Shown here piece by piece: positions 22,440 to 33,423 of a stretch of 64,000 nt of DNA (its first letter is position 1; each line of letters opens with the position of its first letter). The translations under genes were made by a program, and so were the position numbers. The stretch spans positions 120,250 through 184,249 of the forward strand of contig QAOA01001120.1 of assembly GCA_003255065.1 (NCBI GenBank). Reading direction: 5' to 3'. The DNA is from Cercis canadensis (taxonomy: Eukaryota; Streptophyta; Magnoliopsida; Fabales; Fabaceae). A model generated the notes under the pieces. That model searched no databases, was not told where the DNA came from, and saw only the letters and a program-made list of their open reading frames with translations.

Positions 22440-25070
22440 TAAACTTAACAAAAATAAAGCAATTGTATTTATGGGTCTCGTATACTTAAGTATAATATTG
22501 GGGATTAAGGGATGAGGATTGTGTGAAGGAAAAATTAGCCACCAATGAGTTCGAATACGAAAAGCCATAAGACTTTTGAGCCAAAGACCCATTGGCAAGT
22601 TGCACATATGCTAATGCTAATGATATCTTTGTTTAAATTTTTAATTGAAATGCATCTTTCTAATTAAATATGATAAAAAGAACTTTTGGAATTGCCTAAA
22701 GGGTAATTGACTTTTATAATTGTTGTGCTTATCTATAAGGACTAATTCATGTAAAGTATTGCTATCCTTACGTGCATCATAGTCAGATTCAATTGGCTCT
22801 AGCTGCAATCTCATTGCCATTACAAAAACAGACAGCAAATGAAGAAAGCATAATATCAACATGCCAGTTTCATATCAAATCATCACAGAAATGTAACTTG
22901 AGAATGGCAGAAAATCTCATATCATATGGATAACACAATTTGACCCTTGAACCATTTTTTCCTCTCTTGACGGCAGAAGAGACATTTTCTTTGATTTCTT
23001 GATGACCATGGACCTTTGGAATTCTATAAAGGGGACGAAAAGACAACATTCACATATATTTCTCATTTTTCTGCAGCCATTAAAATTTGTTTGCACACTT
23101 CTCCACCATGCAATTCGTAATTGGGCAGCAGATGATAGGTGTCTACTTTGACTATTAAAAAATTGTTGAAGCATTTTGATCTATGGAATACAATAGGTAG
23201 AATATTAAAACATTGAAAAGTTCCAATAGATCTTTCTGCCGACCAAGTTTTATTTATTCTTTTTTTTTATTTATTTATTTTTATCAATTGCATTATCATT
23301 GTTATTTTATGTCAATGACAATTCCTTTTATTTTATATCTATTGATTTGAGCATGCTAGTTCGTACATCTACTTAATTAATTTTTGCTAATAGCACTGAT
23401 TATAGGGAGTTTTTATTTTCATGTCTTATTTTGTTAATGTCACACTCTATTTAATGTTTAAATATGATATAAACTACATTACCCTTAATTAATATGAAAT
23501 TTTTTTGACTAAATTTTTTTTATATTAAATGAGGATTTTTATAATTGTCTAAAAAAAATTTATATTAAATGAGGATAAATTAGTCTATATTATATTTAAA
23601 CATTAAATAAGGTGTGTCATTAGTAAAATTGAGAGTATTAGGCTCAATTAGAACACAAATGAGAAAAAGAAAGACTATGAAGAAATAAATATGAAAATGA
23701 AAATAAACATAATACATATATTGATACATTATTTTATGATATATACATCTAGCTTATAATTGTATTATGCTTAGTTTTATTTTCAAATTATTCTTTACAT
23801 TTTTTTTAATTTCTATCCATTTTAAATAAAGGGTTATAATTCTAATATAAAGATAACTAATTTCACACCATACTTACACATGTTAATCAGACATAAAGTA
23901 GAATTGTAGGATGAAAAGTTTTCTCCTTTAGCATACATTATAACCTAAAGCATTAGGTCCGAAATTTGGCTCCCCATTTTTGGGAAACTTAAAAGGAGGT
24001 AGAGTAATCTTTATACAATCCCAAAACATATTAGCACATGCAGTTTAGAACTTTTTTTTAAAAAAAAATTTTCAACTTAATGGGGTGCTTTTGATAATGG
24101 CTCTCTAAACTAACAATGAAATTGGAATAAATTGTCTTTTCGTTATTAATCCAACTTAATGTCAAAACAAGAATGGTCATTCCATGTTTATTCTCATTTC
24201 TATTTTTAATTTTGCAAAAAATAGTTTGGACATTTCTTGTTCTCAAGGTGATCCCAAATTATTGAGTATTTGATATTTTATGATAAAAATTTTAAGTTTA
24301 AATTCTATTTGGAACTGATGAATACAGATTATGTGCCTGAAAGCCACTTCTTGTTCTGTAACTTCTATTGGGGAAAAAAGAAGAAGAGAAATTTGACTCT
24401 TATTTATGGTTTATTTGGATAACGGAGGGATTGGACCGTTCTTGCATAGAAAGTATGGATATATAACCTTTTGTGGTGGTAGTGGTGAGAAACTGTGTAT
24501 ATCCGATGCAATGTATATAGTTAAGGAATTGGGATCACTTTTTGACTTGAATTCTTTTTAATTAATATTTAATATCACGTACTTGTTATTTTTTGTTTGT
24601 TTATTAGAGACTATACAACATGAGATAGTCTATCTTTCTTAAAATTCTACCACACCCACAATCAATAAGATTTAAATTTGGTATTTCTTTCATAAAATAC
24701 CAAGTACTCAACTATTTGGTGTCCCATGAGTCTACATGCTGTTGTTTAGTCATGTTTTGATATACCATTAAGAGCATACAATAATTTTTCTTGGCAACAT
24801 AGACAAGTTATGCCTCGATCATGCTTGGAAAGTCTCATACTGCACCCTAATAAGTAAGAATTGTCCCAATAAAATAAAATAAATAGAAAAAAAAAACATG
24901 TTTAAAGCTTTTTAACATTTGACTTTAGGGGCTAGAGAGAATGGTGACCTCACCAATTCATGAATTTGAAATGAGGAGTGCATTTTAGAGAATAAATTTT
25001 AAGAGAATAATAGCTAAGAAAAAAATTGTTAAAATTTTAATAGTGCATACATTTAGATGAGGATTTATAG
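22440..25070. other. AT-rich intergenic DNA
   Basis: Contains only weak features. A 73-codon minus-strand open frame at 22641-22862 begins with a hydrophobic segment but has no known motif. Possible SINE-like relics sharing a TTGAGTA…ATTTTATGA pattern occur near 24255-24345 (+) and 24600-24720 (-). Confidence 0.5.
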
Positions 25071-25328
25071 TTTTTTTTTTTTTTTTTTTTGGGTAACCCA
25101 AGAACCAAGGTCTAACCCTAATTTTTGGCTAAAGCCAGACTTACCAAACTTGAAGCTAGTCATTCTTGCTCCAGGGGTTTCGCTGTCGAAACACCCACAG
25201 CTGTAACTAGCTTTGTCTACTGGGAGAGTACTTTGAAACCCTCATTTTATCAATAAGAGAACTCAAACACAATACCATCTTCTTGCAAGAAAAGCCTTGT
25301 TACTAACTGATCTACAACCCAATTAGCA
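25071..25328 (-). mobile_element. SINE, family A copy 2 (best preserved)
   Basis: A 258-bp element in minus orientation. The long T run at its left end is its poly(A) tail. It is flanked by the 9-bp repeat GATTTATAG (25062-25070 and 25329-25337). On the minus strand the 5' end contains TAGATCAGTTAGTAACAAG (box-A-like) and TTTGAGTTC (box-B-like). Same family as 19256-19500 and 61659-61891. Confidence 0.78.
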
Positions 25329-25337
25329 GATTTATAG

Positions 25338-26085
25338 ATTTTTGAAAACTCATTCCTTTGATTCTCTCATTAATGATTATCAAAGTACACTAAAAATAAT
25401 AATTCCCAATCTTATAAAAGAAAATAGTAATTCTCAGTCATATGAAAAATATTTATTGAAGAGCACTTAATCTTGTTAAGTTAATCTTGAATTCTTAGTT
25501 TATTTTTAGGATTTTTATCTTATGATGATCCTATCCACTGGTGGTGGAGTTTAATATTTTACATGTTGGAATCTCACTATTGTGAAATTGTAAATCTTTT
25601 GTGAATCCCCTTGTTTCAATGCATGAAAGGCTATTTTTGAATGAATTATGGAGGTGAATTAGTTGAAATGTGCCTACAAGTATTGAATTGCATTGTTTGT
25701 TAGGAATATTTTTTTGGTTAATACCATAAGTATCCCCACTTTATATATTCAATTGGGCATGAGATTAATCCCGTTCGAATATTAGAACAATTATTGTTTC
25801 TCCTCTCTTAACAATACTCTCACTAGACCTCAAACACTTGATCACATCCAATGACACACACCTAAGATTCAACTTGCTACCAGTTGAACCAAGCTCTTGT
25901 TGGTTGTTTGCTAGGTATATGCTACTCTATCTTGATCGCTTATGATAAAAATTACAATCATTACAGTTAAGAAAGTTGCTAACTTAATCTTTTTTTCTTT
26001 TGGTCTAAAGGAATTACTATAAGTTAAGTACTATTGTATATTTAGAACAGGTATGCTAGCTATAAGACTTACATAATAAAATCAT
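25338..26085. other. AT-rich intergenic DNA
   Basis: No gene, repeat boundary or regulatory signal that I can support. Confidence 0.6.
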
Positions 26086-26340
26086 GAGTTAAATACCTTT
26101 TTGGTTCCTGAATTATTTATCAAATGTCACTTTAGTCCTTAATTTATTTTTGTGTCATTTTAGTCATCGAATAATCATTCTGTCCATCAAACTAGTCCTT
26201 TAGATGATTATTTTTTATGTTACTAAGGACTAATTTAGGGGGCAATGTGATTATTTGATGACTAAAATAACATAAAAAATAAATCAAGGACTAAAGTGAC
26301 ATTTAAAAAATAATTCAAGGATGAAAAATGTATTTTACTC
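26086..26340. mobile_element. MITE-like inverted-repeat element, family B copy 1
   Basis: A 255-bp palindromic element. The left arm (GAGTTAAATACCTTTTTGG…, AAATGTCACTTTAGTCCTT) is matched in reverse complement by the right arm (…AAGGACTAAAGTGACATTT, ATTTTACTC). Arms are ~100 bp with a short spacer. A more diverged relative is at 58402-58596. Target duplication is not clear. Confidence 0.7.
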
Positions 26341-26697
26341 TGAAAAGGTTAATACTATTAGTCTTGATTGATGATGTATGATGGTGATAGAAATTTATCC
26401 AATTAAGAAAAATATTTGGTCCGATTACTTTATGCTTAGTTAATTTATGTTTTTGTTTACTTTTCAAATGTAAAACTTTTGACAATTTTATAAAAGAAAA
26501 TCGAGTTGCCCGTACCAAACATGTGTTTTTACTTTAATATAAATAAGCATATGTAAAACCACAAGGGTACCTAACAACACTAATGGGTCAAATTAAGATT
26601 ATATACCGAGAATGACGGGTGACTAATATATATATATATATAAACAAACAGATTAGTGTAAATTTTTTTTCATAGAAAAGTAGTGCAAAAGTTAACC

Positions 26698-26880
26698 TGT
26701 CAAGCCAATAAGAGTTAGCTCAATTGGTAAAATCAAAATGTGTCAACGGAAAAGTTTTTAGTTAATTTGAATCCTACTCGTGATATTTTTTTTTTTTATA
26801 TGTTGCTGGTGAGACATTCACTTATTGCGATGTACTCTATCTTTGAGCTATAACAATCTATCTACCTCCTTAAATTTTAA
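26698..26880 (+). mobile_element. Probable degraded SINE
   Basis: GTTAGCTCAATTGGTAAAA is a good box A, and TTTGAATCCTACTCG about 45 bases downstream is a plausible box B. A cloverleaf cannot be drawn and no target duplication was found, so I call a degraded tRNA-derived SINE and not a tRNA gene. Confidence 0.45.
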
Positions 26881-29800
26881 TATATCAAAAAAGTTACCCT
26901 TCCAAGAAAAAATAGTTCAAAGTATCATGTAGTATCTCAGTTTTAACAGAGTTTAACGAGTATATCGATAGTCTCTTAAAATGAGATAAATTTGTAACTT
27001 ATTATACATACATAATATTAACTTTTTAATTCAGATTAGATATATATATATACGGATTAGATTAGCATAGATCGATTATATTTTTTAATCTTAATGCCCA
27101 CGATGAATCTACAATAATAAACTATTGAAATTTGTATATCTACAACAGTAAGCTGTTAGGTTTCAAGTTCAAGAAGAGAGTCCAACCCAAAAGACTAGTC
27201 TATTAAGTGAAAGAGTCTCTTAGACTTAAGTACTATTCTACACTTTCTTGTGGAATTTATGTGAGACTCGTAACATAAGCCTTTAATAGAATAATAGAAG
27301 GAATTCCTTTTTTGAAAGAGGTATTTGTAATATTTAAAACCTGAGGAGAGGTAGATATTGTTTCTTACTGTGTAAAAAAAATGCTCCATAATAATCTGAA
27401 AAGATCATTAGAAGACAAAGAGTAGCTCTTAAGCTTTAGAAGATTAATGGAGGTTCTAGTTAATAATGGCAAAGAAATTAATCACTTACATGTTACATCT
27501 TTAGCCTGTAGGCCACATTCCAATATTCCAATTAGCCAAAAGCAACCTTTGCTTCTTTCATCAACCCCTTAACTCCATAATCAATTCAGAGAAAGCATCT
27601 TTTCAGTGAAGTTAAAAGTTTAGATACTTTAATCTCATCGCCATCTAGGTAGACATAGATAGGAAAGAAAACTGCAATATCTTGATAGAGATATAGTACC
27701 TCCATAGATATATATTAAATAAATGCCAAAAAGTGGAAATTGTAAATATATTCACCGTACAAAATTCTGCATAACCTTTCTCTGCAATGACCAGCCATGC
27801 ATGTGCAAGCTACCATGGCCCCTTAACTACCCAGGTGTCCATAACGTATACCACTGGAATAAAGGTGCATAGGGAAATTATGGGGTTCACACATCTTTAT
27901 CACATCTTGGAGAGATGCCTAACTTTTATTAATGTGGTACAAGGAATCAAATTTCTATTCAAAGAATGCGAGGTTCCCTTTCACTTACCATTTCATTGGA
28001 GTAGAGATTGAAATGTGCATGCAAGCTTTATTTTGCCCTTTGAGATTGGAGGGAGTGTATCACTTATTCGGGAATTATCTTCTATTGCTTGAAAAGATTG
28101 GATTTTCACATCATTTGCTATCCTCTAATTGAGGTTTAGATTCCTACAAATTAGGTTTGTCTTAGTTGACTAGGCATCTAACAATAGCTATAGCTAGGGA
28201 AAATGACAAACATAATATGCAGGAAAGAAAAGGTATATTGACAACGTGGTTTACTATAACGGAAAGTTGAGTGCCATTGTTTCCCAAGTGACACTTGGTA
28301 TTTATCTGAAACTGACCCCTTTTTCCTTTTTGAACTGTAAAACTATACAAATGTCGATTAAAAAAATGGTGAATTGATACAGATCAAGAATATTCGACTC
28401 TTCTAAAATGTGCGGTGTATTCTATAAAATAAAATGTAATAAAACTACCGTTAATAAAAATAATAGTTTATACTTCAAATAAACGTCAACGTTAATAAAA
28501 ATACTATATAAGATCATGAGTTTTGTTTTTGGCTAAATAGAATTGTTCTTATCCAAATCTCTATATAGTATTGGTACCCAACACAAAAGGTTAAATCAAC
28601 CCTTCAATTTTGCTTTGTCTTTGGTATAACTTTTCTACGTACTGCCTTTGTCATCTGAATACATGTGTGAACTTAGGTTGCTTCTCATAAAAAAAGGTTA
28701 TCATAGAACTGGGATATCACATATATACTAGTTAGTAATAAAGTTTCTTTTAGTGATCGATTGCTTTGTGGTGCATGTACGAATAATTATATTTAGCCCT
28801 CCTATAAAATTAATATATAGTCAGGCAAATATTCTAATTAACGTGATATCAGTGCAGAAGTTCTCATCACGAATCATAAATCACCGTTCCAAAAGAATTT
28901 TCAAACATGTATTTGAGACCAACTAAAGTTTATTATACCAATTGGGTTTTAAAGTGCAAAGCCATGTAAAACTTAGATTGGACGCCTGTTAGTGCATTCC
29001 TATTTTATTCACCAACACTTTTTCTTCTAGCCACCAACCTAACGCGAACTAAACACGTAGAGGATCGTATCACTTGTTGAAGATTAAGAGGATCACAAAT
29101 CAACATCTAATGCAAGAGATTATGACTTGATTCTGCTTAATTTGTAAGATTTTGCTTAGTAATTAGTGCTTCTTGACGACGATTGCTTCTTGCCGACTGG
29201 TGTTTTGAGATAACGTAGCACAAAGATTCTTTTGTACTCTCTACACATATTTTTATTAATTATATACATCCATGTATACGTTTAGATCTATGTACATGTA
29301 TGCACGAGACATCAAATACTCATTTTATGCAGCATATACTTGATATGGGATTCAGCATATATATCCTCTCATCCCACTAACATTCAAGAAACCAACCTGG
29401 TGCCACCAAAAATGTCCAAGAGTGGAGAAAGGAAAATAATGATATAAATTTTTCTAACTTCTTCTCTATACTACAAAATAGGAAGAGGGGTTGAGTATTT
29501 TACAAATTTCTGCCTCTTAGCTCCACATACAATCTAAATAACTTCAGATGATTCCAATACAATTCTAACTGGATATGCACGAAATAATTATTTAAATTTT
29601 TCTGTTTGATTTTTAATATCATGCATGCTTAATTTTCCTTATAGACAAATAGAATTATTACAAATACTAAAACTGAAAAGTTTCCATGAAAAAGCCCTAA
29701 AAATTATAAATGGTCAGTTAAGGTTGGTGTATAACATCCAGAGTACTAAAGTACTACCAGAAGAAACGTAGCTTGTACTCAAATTCTGACCAAGTTTGAG

Positions 29801-29998
29801 CTAGGTATGATAATGAAATCTGATGTGTTAAAAGAAATTCAAGGGAGAATAGCTTTTTCAGAGGCATAAGCATAAATTAACATATATAACCTATTATTAC
29901 AAAGAATGGTTCATTAGTTCAGGTATCATTTAAATTAATATATAAATGAAGCCGATATATTTAAATTCATACATTCTTAATATATAGAAACATATATT

Positions 29999-30000
<2 letters not shown>
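26881..30000. other. AT-rich intergenic DNA
   Basis: No gene supported. Two overlapping plus-strand open frames near 27787-28132 lack any recognisable motif and are interleaved with AT-rich sequence. Confidence 0.55.

Positions 30001-30058
<58 letters not shown>
30001..30058. repeat. (CA)29 microsatellite
   Basis: Perfect CA repeat ending at an N at 30059 followed by a T run. The true length is uncertain because the assembly breaks here. Confidence 0.95.
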
Positions 30059-30059
30059 N

Positions 30060-30552
30060 TTTTTTTTTTCAAAAAGATAGGAATTTCATTGCTAAGCAAG
30101 AAATGAATACAAATTTGGTCTTGCTTGGCCTTTCCAAAACGATAGCACATATTTTTTGGTCTTTGGCCTTGCTTACTCATAGACTAGCACATAGGCAAAT
30201 ATAAGTGTAAAAATATTAATGCATATCTATGCATATGTATAATTCTTATAAATTTCTTCTAACTACTGGAACGTTCTTAGCTTTTCTTTATAATGTTATA
30301 AGTTCAATTGAATATAGTAAGGGGGATTAAGGTTCCCGGCCCACAAAGACGTTTCATGGTAGCACGTTCCTAAACATTTTGAAAACAAATATTTACATTA
30401 ATTGATACTCAAAATTAGCAATAACCAAATAAATAAGTGGAATTTCAATAAGTATCTAACAAGACTTCATTGCTTGGAGCCAAATTATCCACCTTATGTA
30501 TGTAACAACACATCACAAGGTGAATGCTACTCTGCTAGTAAATTTTGTTACC
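30060..30552. other. 3' flank of the NAC gene
   Basis: Presumed 3' UTR and downstream region of the minus-strand NAC gene. No further gene seen. Confidence 0.5.
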
Positions 30553-32131
30553 CTACTTGGAGAATTTCATGGTATCAGTGTCACAGCCTAGGTAATGAAA
30601 AGGGAATTTCTGAGTTGAAGTACCGACAGCAGCAGCATGTGTAGGAGGGTTGCATTTGCTTTGTGGGTGTTGATGATCCATGCCTTGGTGTGATGCAAGG
30701 AGCTTGTCCAAGAATGACCAGTCACCATGGAACCTCTCCCCTTGTGGTGGTTGCATGAGGTTAAGTCCACATCCATTTGTTGTGAGCCTCAACAAGTTTT
30801 GAGAGCACTCGAGGACGTTCATGGCGTTCATCGTTGAGGGAAAGGATGAGGGTGCTACAGCTGATTCTGGACTGAACAACTGCGGCAGGTGCATTGATCC
30901 ATCAAAGCTATAATCATATAGTCCTTGCATATGATGTTGTTTTGGCTCTAGTACCTGGCAAGAACCACTGGGTCTCATGTGGGTTAAGTGCTCTTCTTCT
31001 TCAATTTCTGGTTGGAAACCTCTATTGAGGTTCTTCTTCTTGAAAACCCTGCACACCACCCATCCATCTTCCTGCTAAAAGAAAAAGGAAAATGCTGTCA
31101 CTATATATATATGATAGGCCCTAAGCTTTTAGGATCAGATTTTTATTATGATATATATAAGTGAATGGAAAAATTCAATGGCTTATTTCTAAGGTTCATT
31201 TTTCTTTTGGTACATGGCAATGCGGAATAGATATAAATCTAAGGCACCTTCACCAATAAATAACATCTATAATCTTATTTATGTTATCAAGAGAATGAAT
31301 ATAGTTGAAGTAGTGTGCTTTTCTTACCTGAACCTCGTGATTGTCATCCTCGTCAAGGCGGTATTCATGCATGATCCAATCAGTCTTTTGGCCATGAGGA
31401 GCACGGCCAGTGTAGAAGACTAGGGTTTTTCTCATGCCAATCCTCTTGGAATTACTGAGGTATATAGCCTTGTCCCTCCCTGTTGCTTTCCAGAAACCAG
31501 CTGTCGTTGCCCTATTTGTTCGGGTTCCTGTTGGGTACTTCTTATCCTTGTGGCTGAAGAAATACCACTCATTTTGTGGCCCTGACCCAATTCTACATTT
31601 ATCTGCAACTCCACACACAAAAACCATTCAACTTTAGGCTGCTAACTGAAAATAATTAACATCAGCTAGTTACAAGTTCTTCATAACATGAACTCATATC
31701 AACTTTAGGTCTAAGAGAAATGAAATTGTTGCAGATATTATTTGTGTCTGTAAAGTTAATTAACAACTTATTCTTTCCATGAAATTGTAAACCTAGATAG
31801 AATGTATGAATATCCATATATATATTTACATTATCTAGACCAGCTATATATCCCTATACCTTGTCTCATATTATTAATACTATGACAATATATACAAGTG
31901 ATAAGATCCTTGAAACAAGCATTTAGGGAGAGTGGAGTTTATTTGAATCAATGAATATTTACCTTTGAGGTCCCATGGCTCAAGTTTGTTGAGATCTACT
32001 TCTCTGATGACATCAAGGTCAATGGCTTCATACGAGACTTTCTTCCTCAGGTAATAGTAAAGAAGCTCCTCATCAGTAGGGTGAAATCGGAAGCCCGGAG
32101 GAACTGTTAACTGTCCACTGGTTGGCATCAT
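30553..32131 (-). CDS. SMB: NAC-domain transcription factor, SOMBRERO type
   Basis: Exons: 32131-31963, 31602-31328, 31071-30553; 320 codons. The NAC domain fills residues ~10-165: [15 protein letters not shown] (subdomain A), [15 protein letters not shown] (B), [20 protein letters not shown] and [14 protein letters not shown] (C), [19 protein letters not shown] and MHEYRL (D), [13 protein letters not shown] (E). The intron positions are the usual two of plant NAC genes. Residues [17 protein letters not shown] match SOMBRERO more closely than BEARSKIN or secondary-wall NACs as I recall them. The variable C-terminus keeps [13 protein letters not shown], typical of the SMB/BRN group. SMB promotes root-cap cell maturation in Arabidopsis; the same role here is inferred from similarity. 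The C-terminus is shorter than I remember for Arabidopsis SMB. Confidence 0.92.
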
Positions 32132-32163
32132 TCTCTAGCTGCTGTCTAGTTTAATTCTCTGAT

Positions 32164-33423
32164 CTGAAAGAAAAGCATATGATTTATATGAGTTAACAAA
32201 ATAAATTAACTAAGAAATTTATAAACATTTTAATTAATTAATTACATGCATGCGTGTGGCTCAAAGCAAGGTGGATGAAATAGTTCTATTTTCATGAAGA
32301 CTGATTGTTATAAGCAGGACTGAACTGAACTACTAGTCCATGAAGCATGAATTCAAAGATGGAGGCCAAGGTTTGCTAATCTCGAGATCATTGTTCTCCA
32401 ACTTCACCGCGAAAAAGGTGCTTTATGACTAAAATAAAGAAAGAGCATTAAAGAACTTAAAAGATTGTCTATGCTAAGTCCAAAACTAAACAGTTTAGAC
32501 ACTTTAATCTACTTTGGAACAATATGGAAACTTTTATTTTGCGGATCAAAATAAAAGAAGAAAAAGTAGAAGACTGTTAGATCTCATGTAAGTTATAGTA
32601 ATGGAAAAGAGCAAAAAGGATTTTGAAAGTCCATGCAATAGAATAAAGGTAGAAGACATTTTCTGACATGAGGAATCAGAATCTGAGAGCTAACCCTATA
32701 GAAAGATCCTAAAAGAAACGCTAAGGAGTTCACTTTTCTGACCATATCTATGACTGCTGACCGTTTCAGTTTGAAAATCTAAACCTTCATTCCATGACAC
32801 TATTAAATTCATGGACCAGCTTAAGAATAATAACAAAGAGCCTTTTATTGGCAACAGAAGGAAAAGCAGAATATGCCTCATATCCAGGGATTTGTTTAAG
32901 CAAAGAGGAACAACTTGTTTTCATGCACAACAGAAAGATCATTTCTTTCTCCCCTTTTGGTGTACGTGCATGGAAGAAAATAAGTGCACCACAAAAGGAT
33001 GGAAAGAAGAAACAAGGAGAAAAGGCGAGAAAGAGGATTAGATTATATTTAGTGATTGATCTAGACAGAAGCAAAAATCTGGATTTGTTTTCCTTTTCAA
33101 GAAAATCCATAGACTGATGATTAAGGTAGATGAAGTTAAATAAATAAAACAACAACACACAAACAAGCAAACCCTCAAAGCTTTTCTCTTAAAACTTTCA
33201 GTTTAAACGAATTATCTGTCTCAAATCTAACCAAAACAAGAGCTAAAAGCTGAATTTGACTTAGGAAGAAAAAGATCAAAGTCATAACCAAGAAAAGACC
33301 CAGAAAAATTTTCCACTGAATTTAGAAAGATTCAATTATTCAAACAAAAACAGCAAAAGAAAGAAAAAGAACTAGCAGAAGCAAAAAGTTTGATGATAAA
33401 GAGTGGCAAAAATTCCAAATTAC
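32164..33423 (-). other. Probable 1.26-kb leader intron of the NAC gene
   Basis: Upstream of the NAC ATG the minus strand shows CTTTCAG, an acceptor, 33 bases before the start codon. A plausible donor (CAAAGAAG before GTAATTTG) lies at 33423, at the left end of a less AT-rich segment (33424-33560) that would be the untranslated first exon. Several short open frames inside are not convincing genes. Confidence 0.5.

Noticed and set aside
26698..26790. tRNA gene
   Set aside because: Good box A but spacing and arms do not fold as a tRNA; better explained as a SINE relic.
27787..28132. Overlapping plus-strand frames as a gene
   Set aside because: No motif, and the surrounding sequence shows no splice-compatible partners.
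17141..30000. Retrotransposon or viral open reading frames in the gene desert
   Set aside because: No reverse transcriptase, integrase, capsid or transposase motifs were seen in either strand; only short non-coding elements are present.
30001..30058. CA array as a CRISPR-like or telomeric array
   Set aside because: It is a plain dinucleotide microsatellite without spacers; the organism is a plant.
32787..33170. 127-codon minus-strand and 107-codon plus-strand frames
   Set aside because: They lie in the probable leader intron of the NAC gene and have low-complexity composition.
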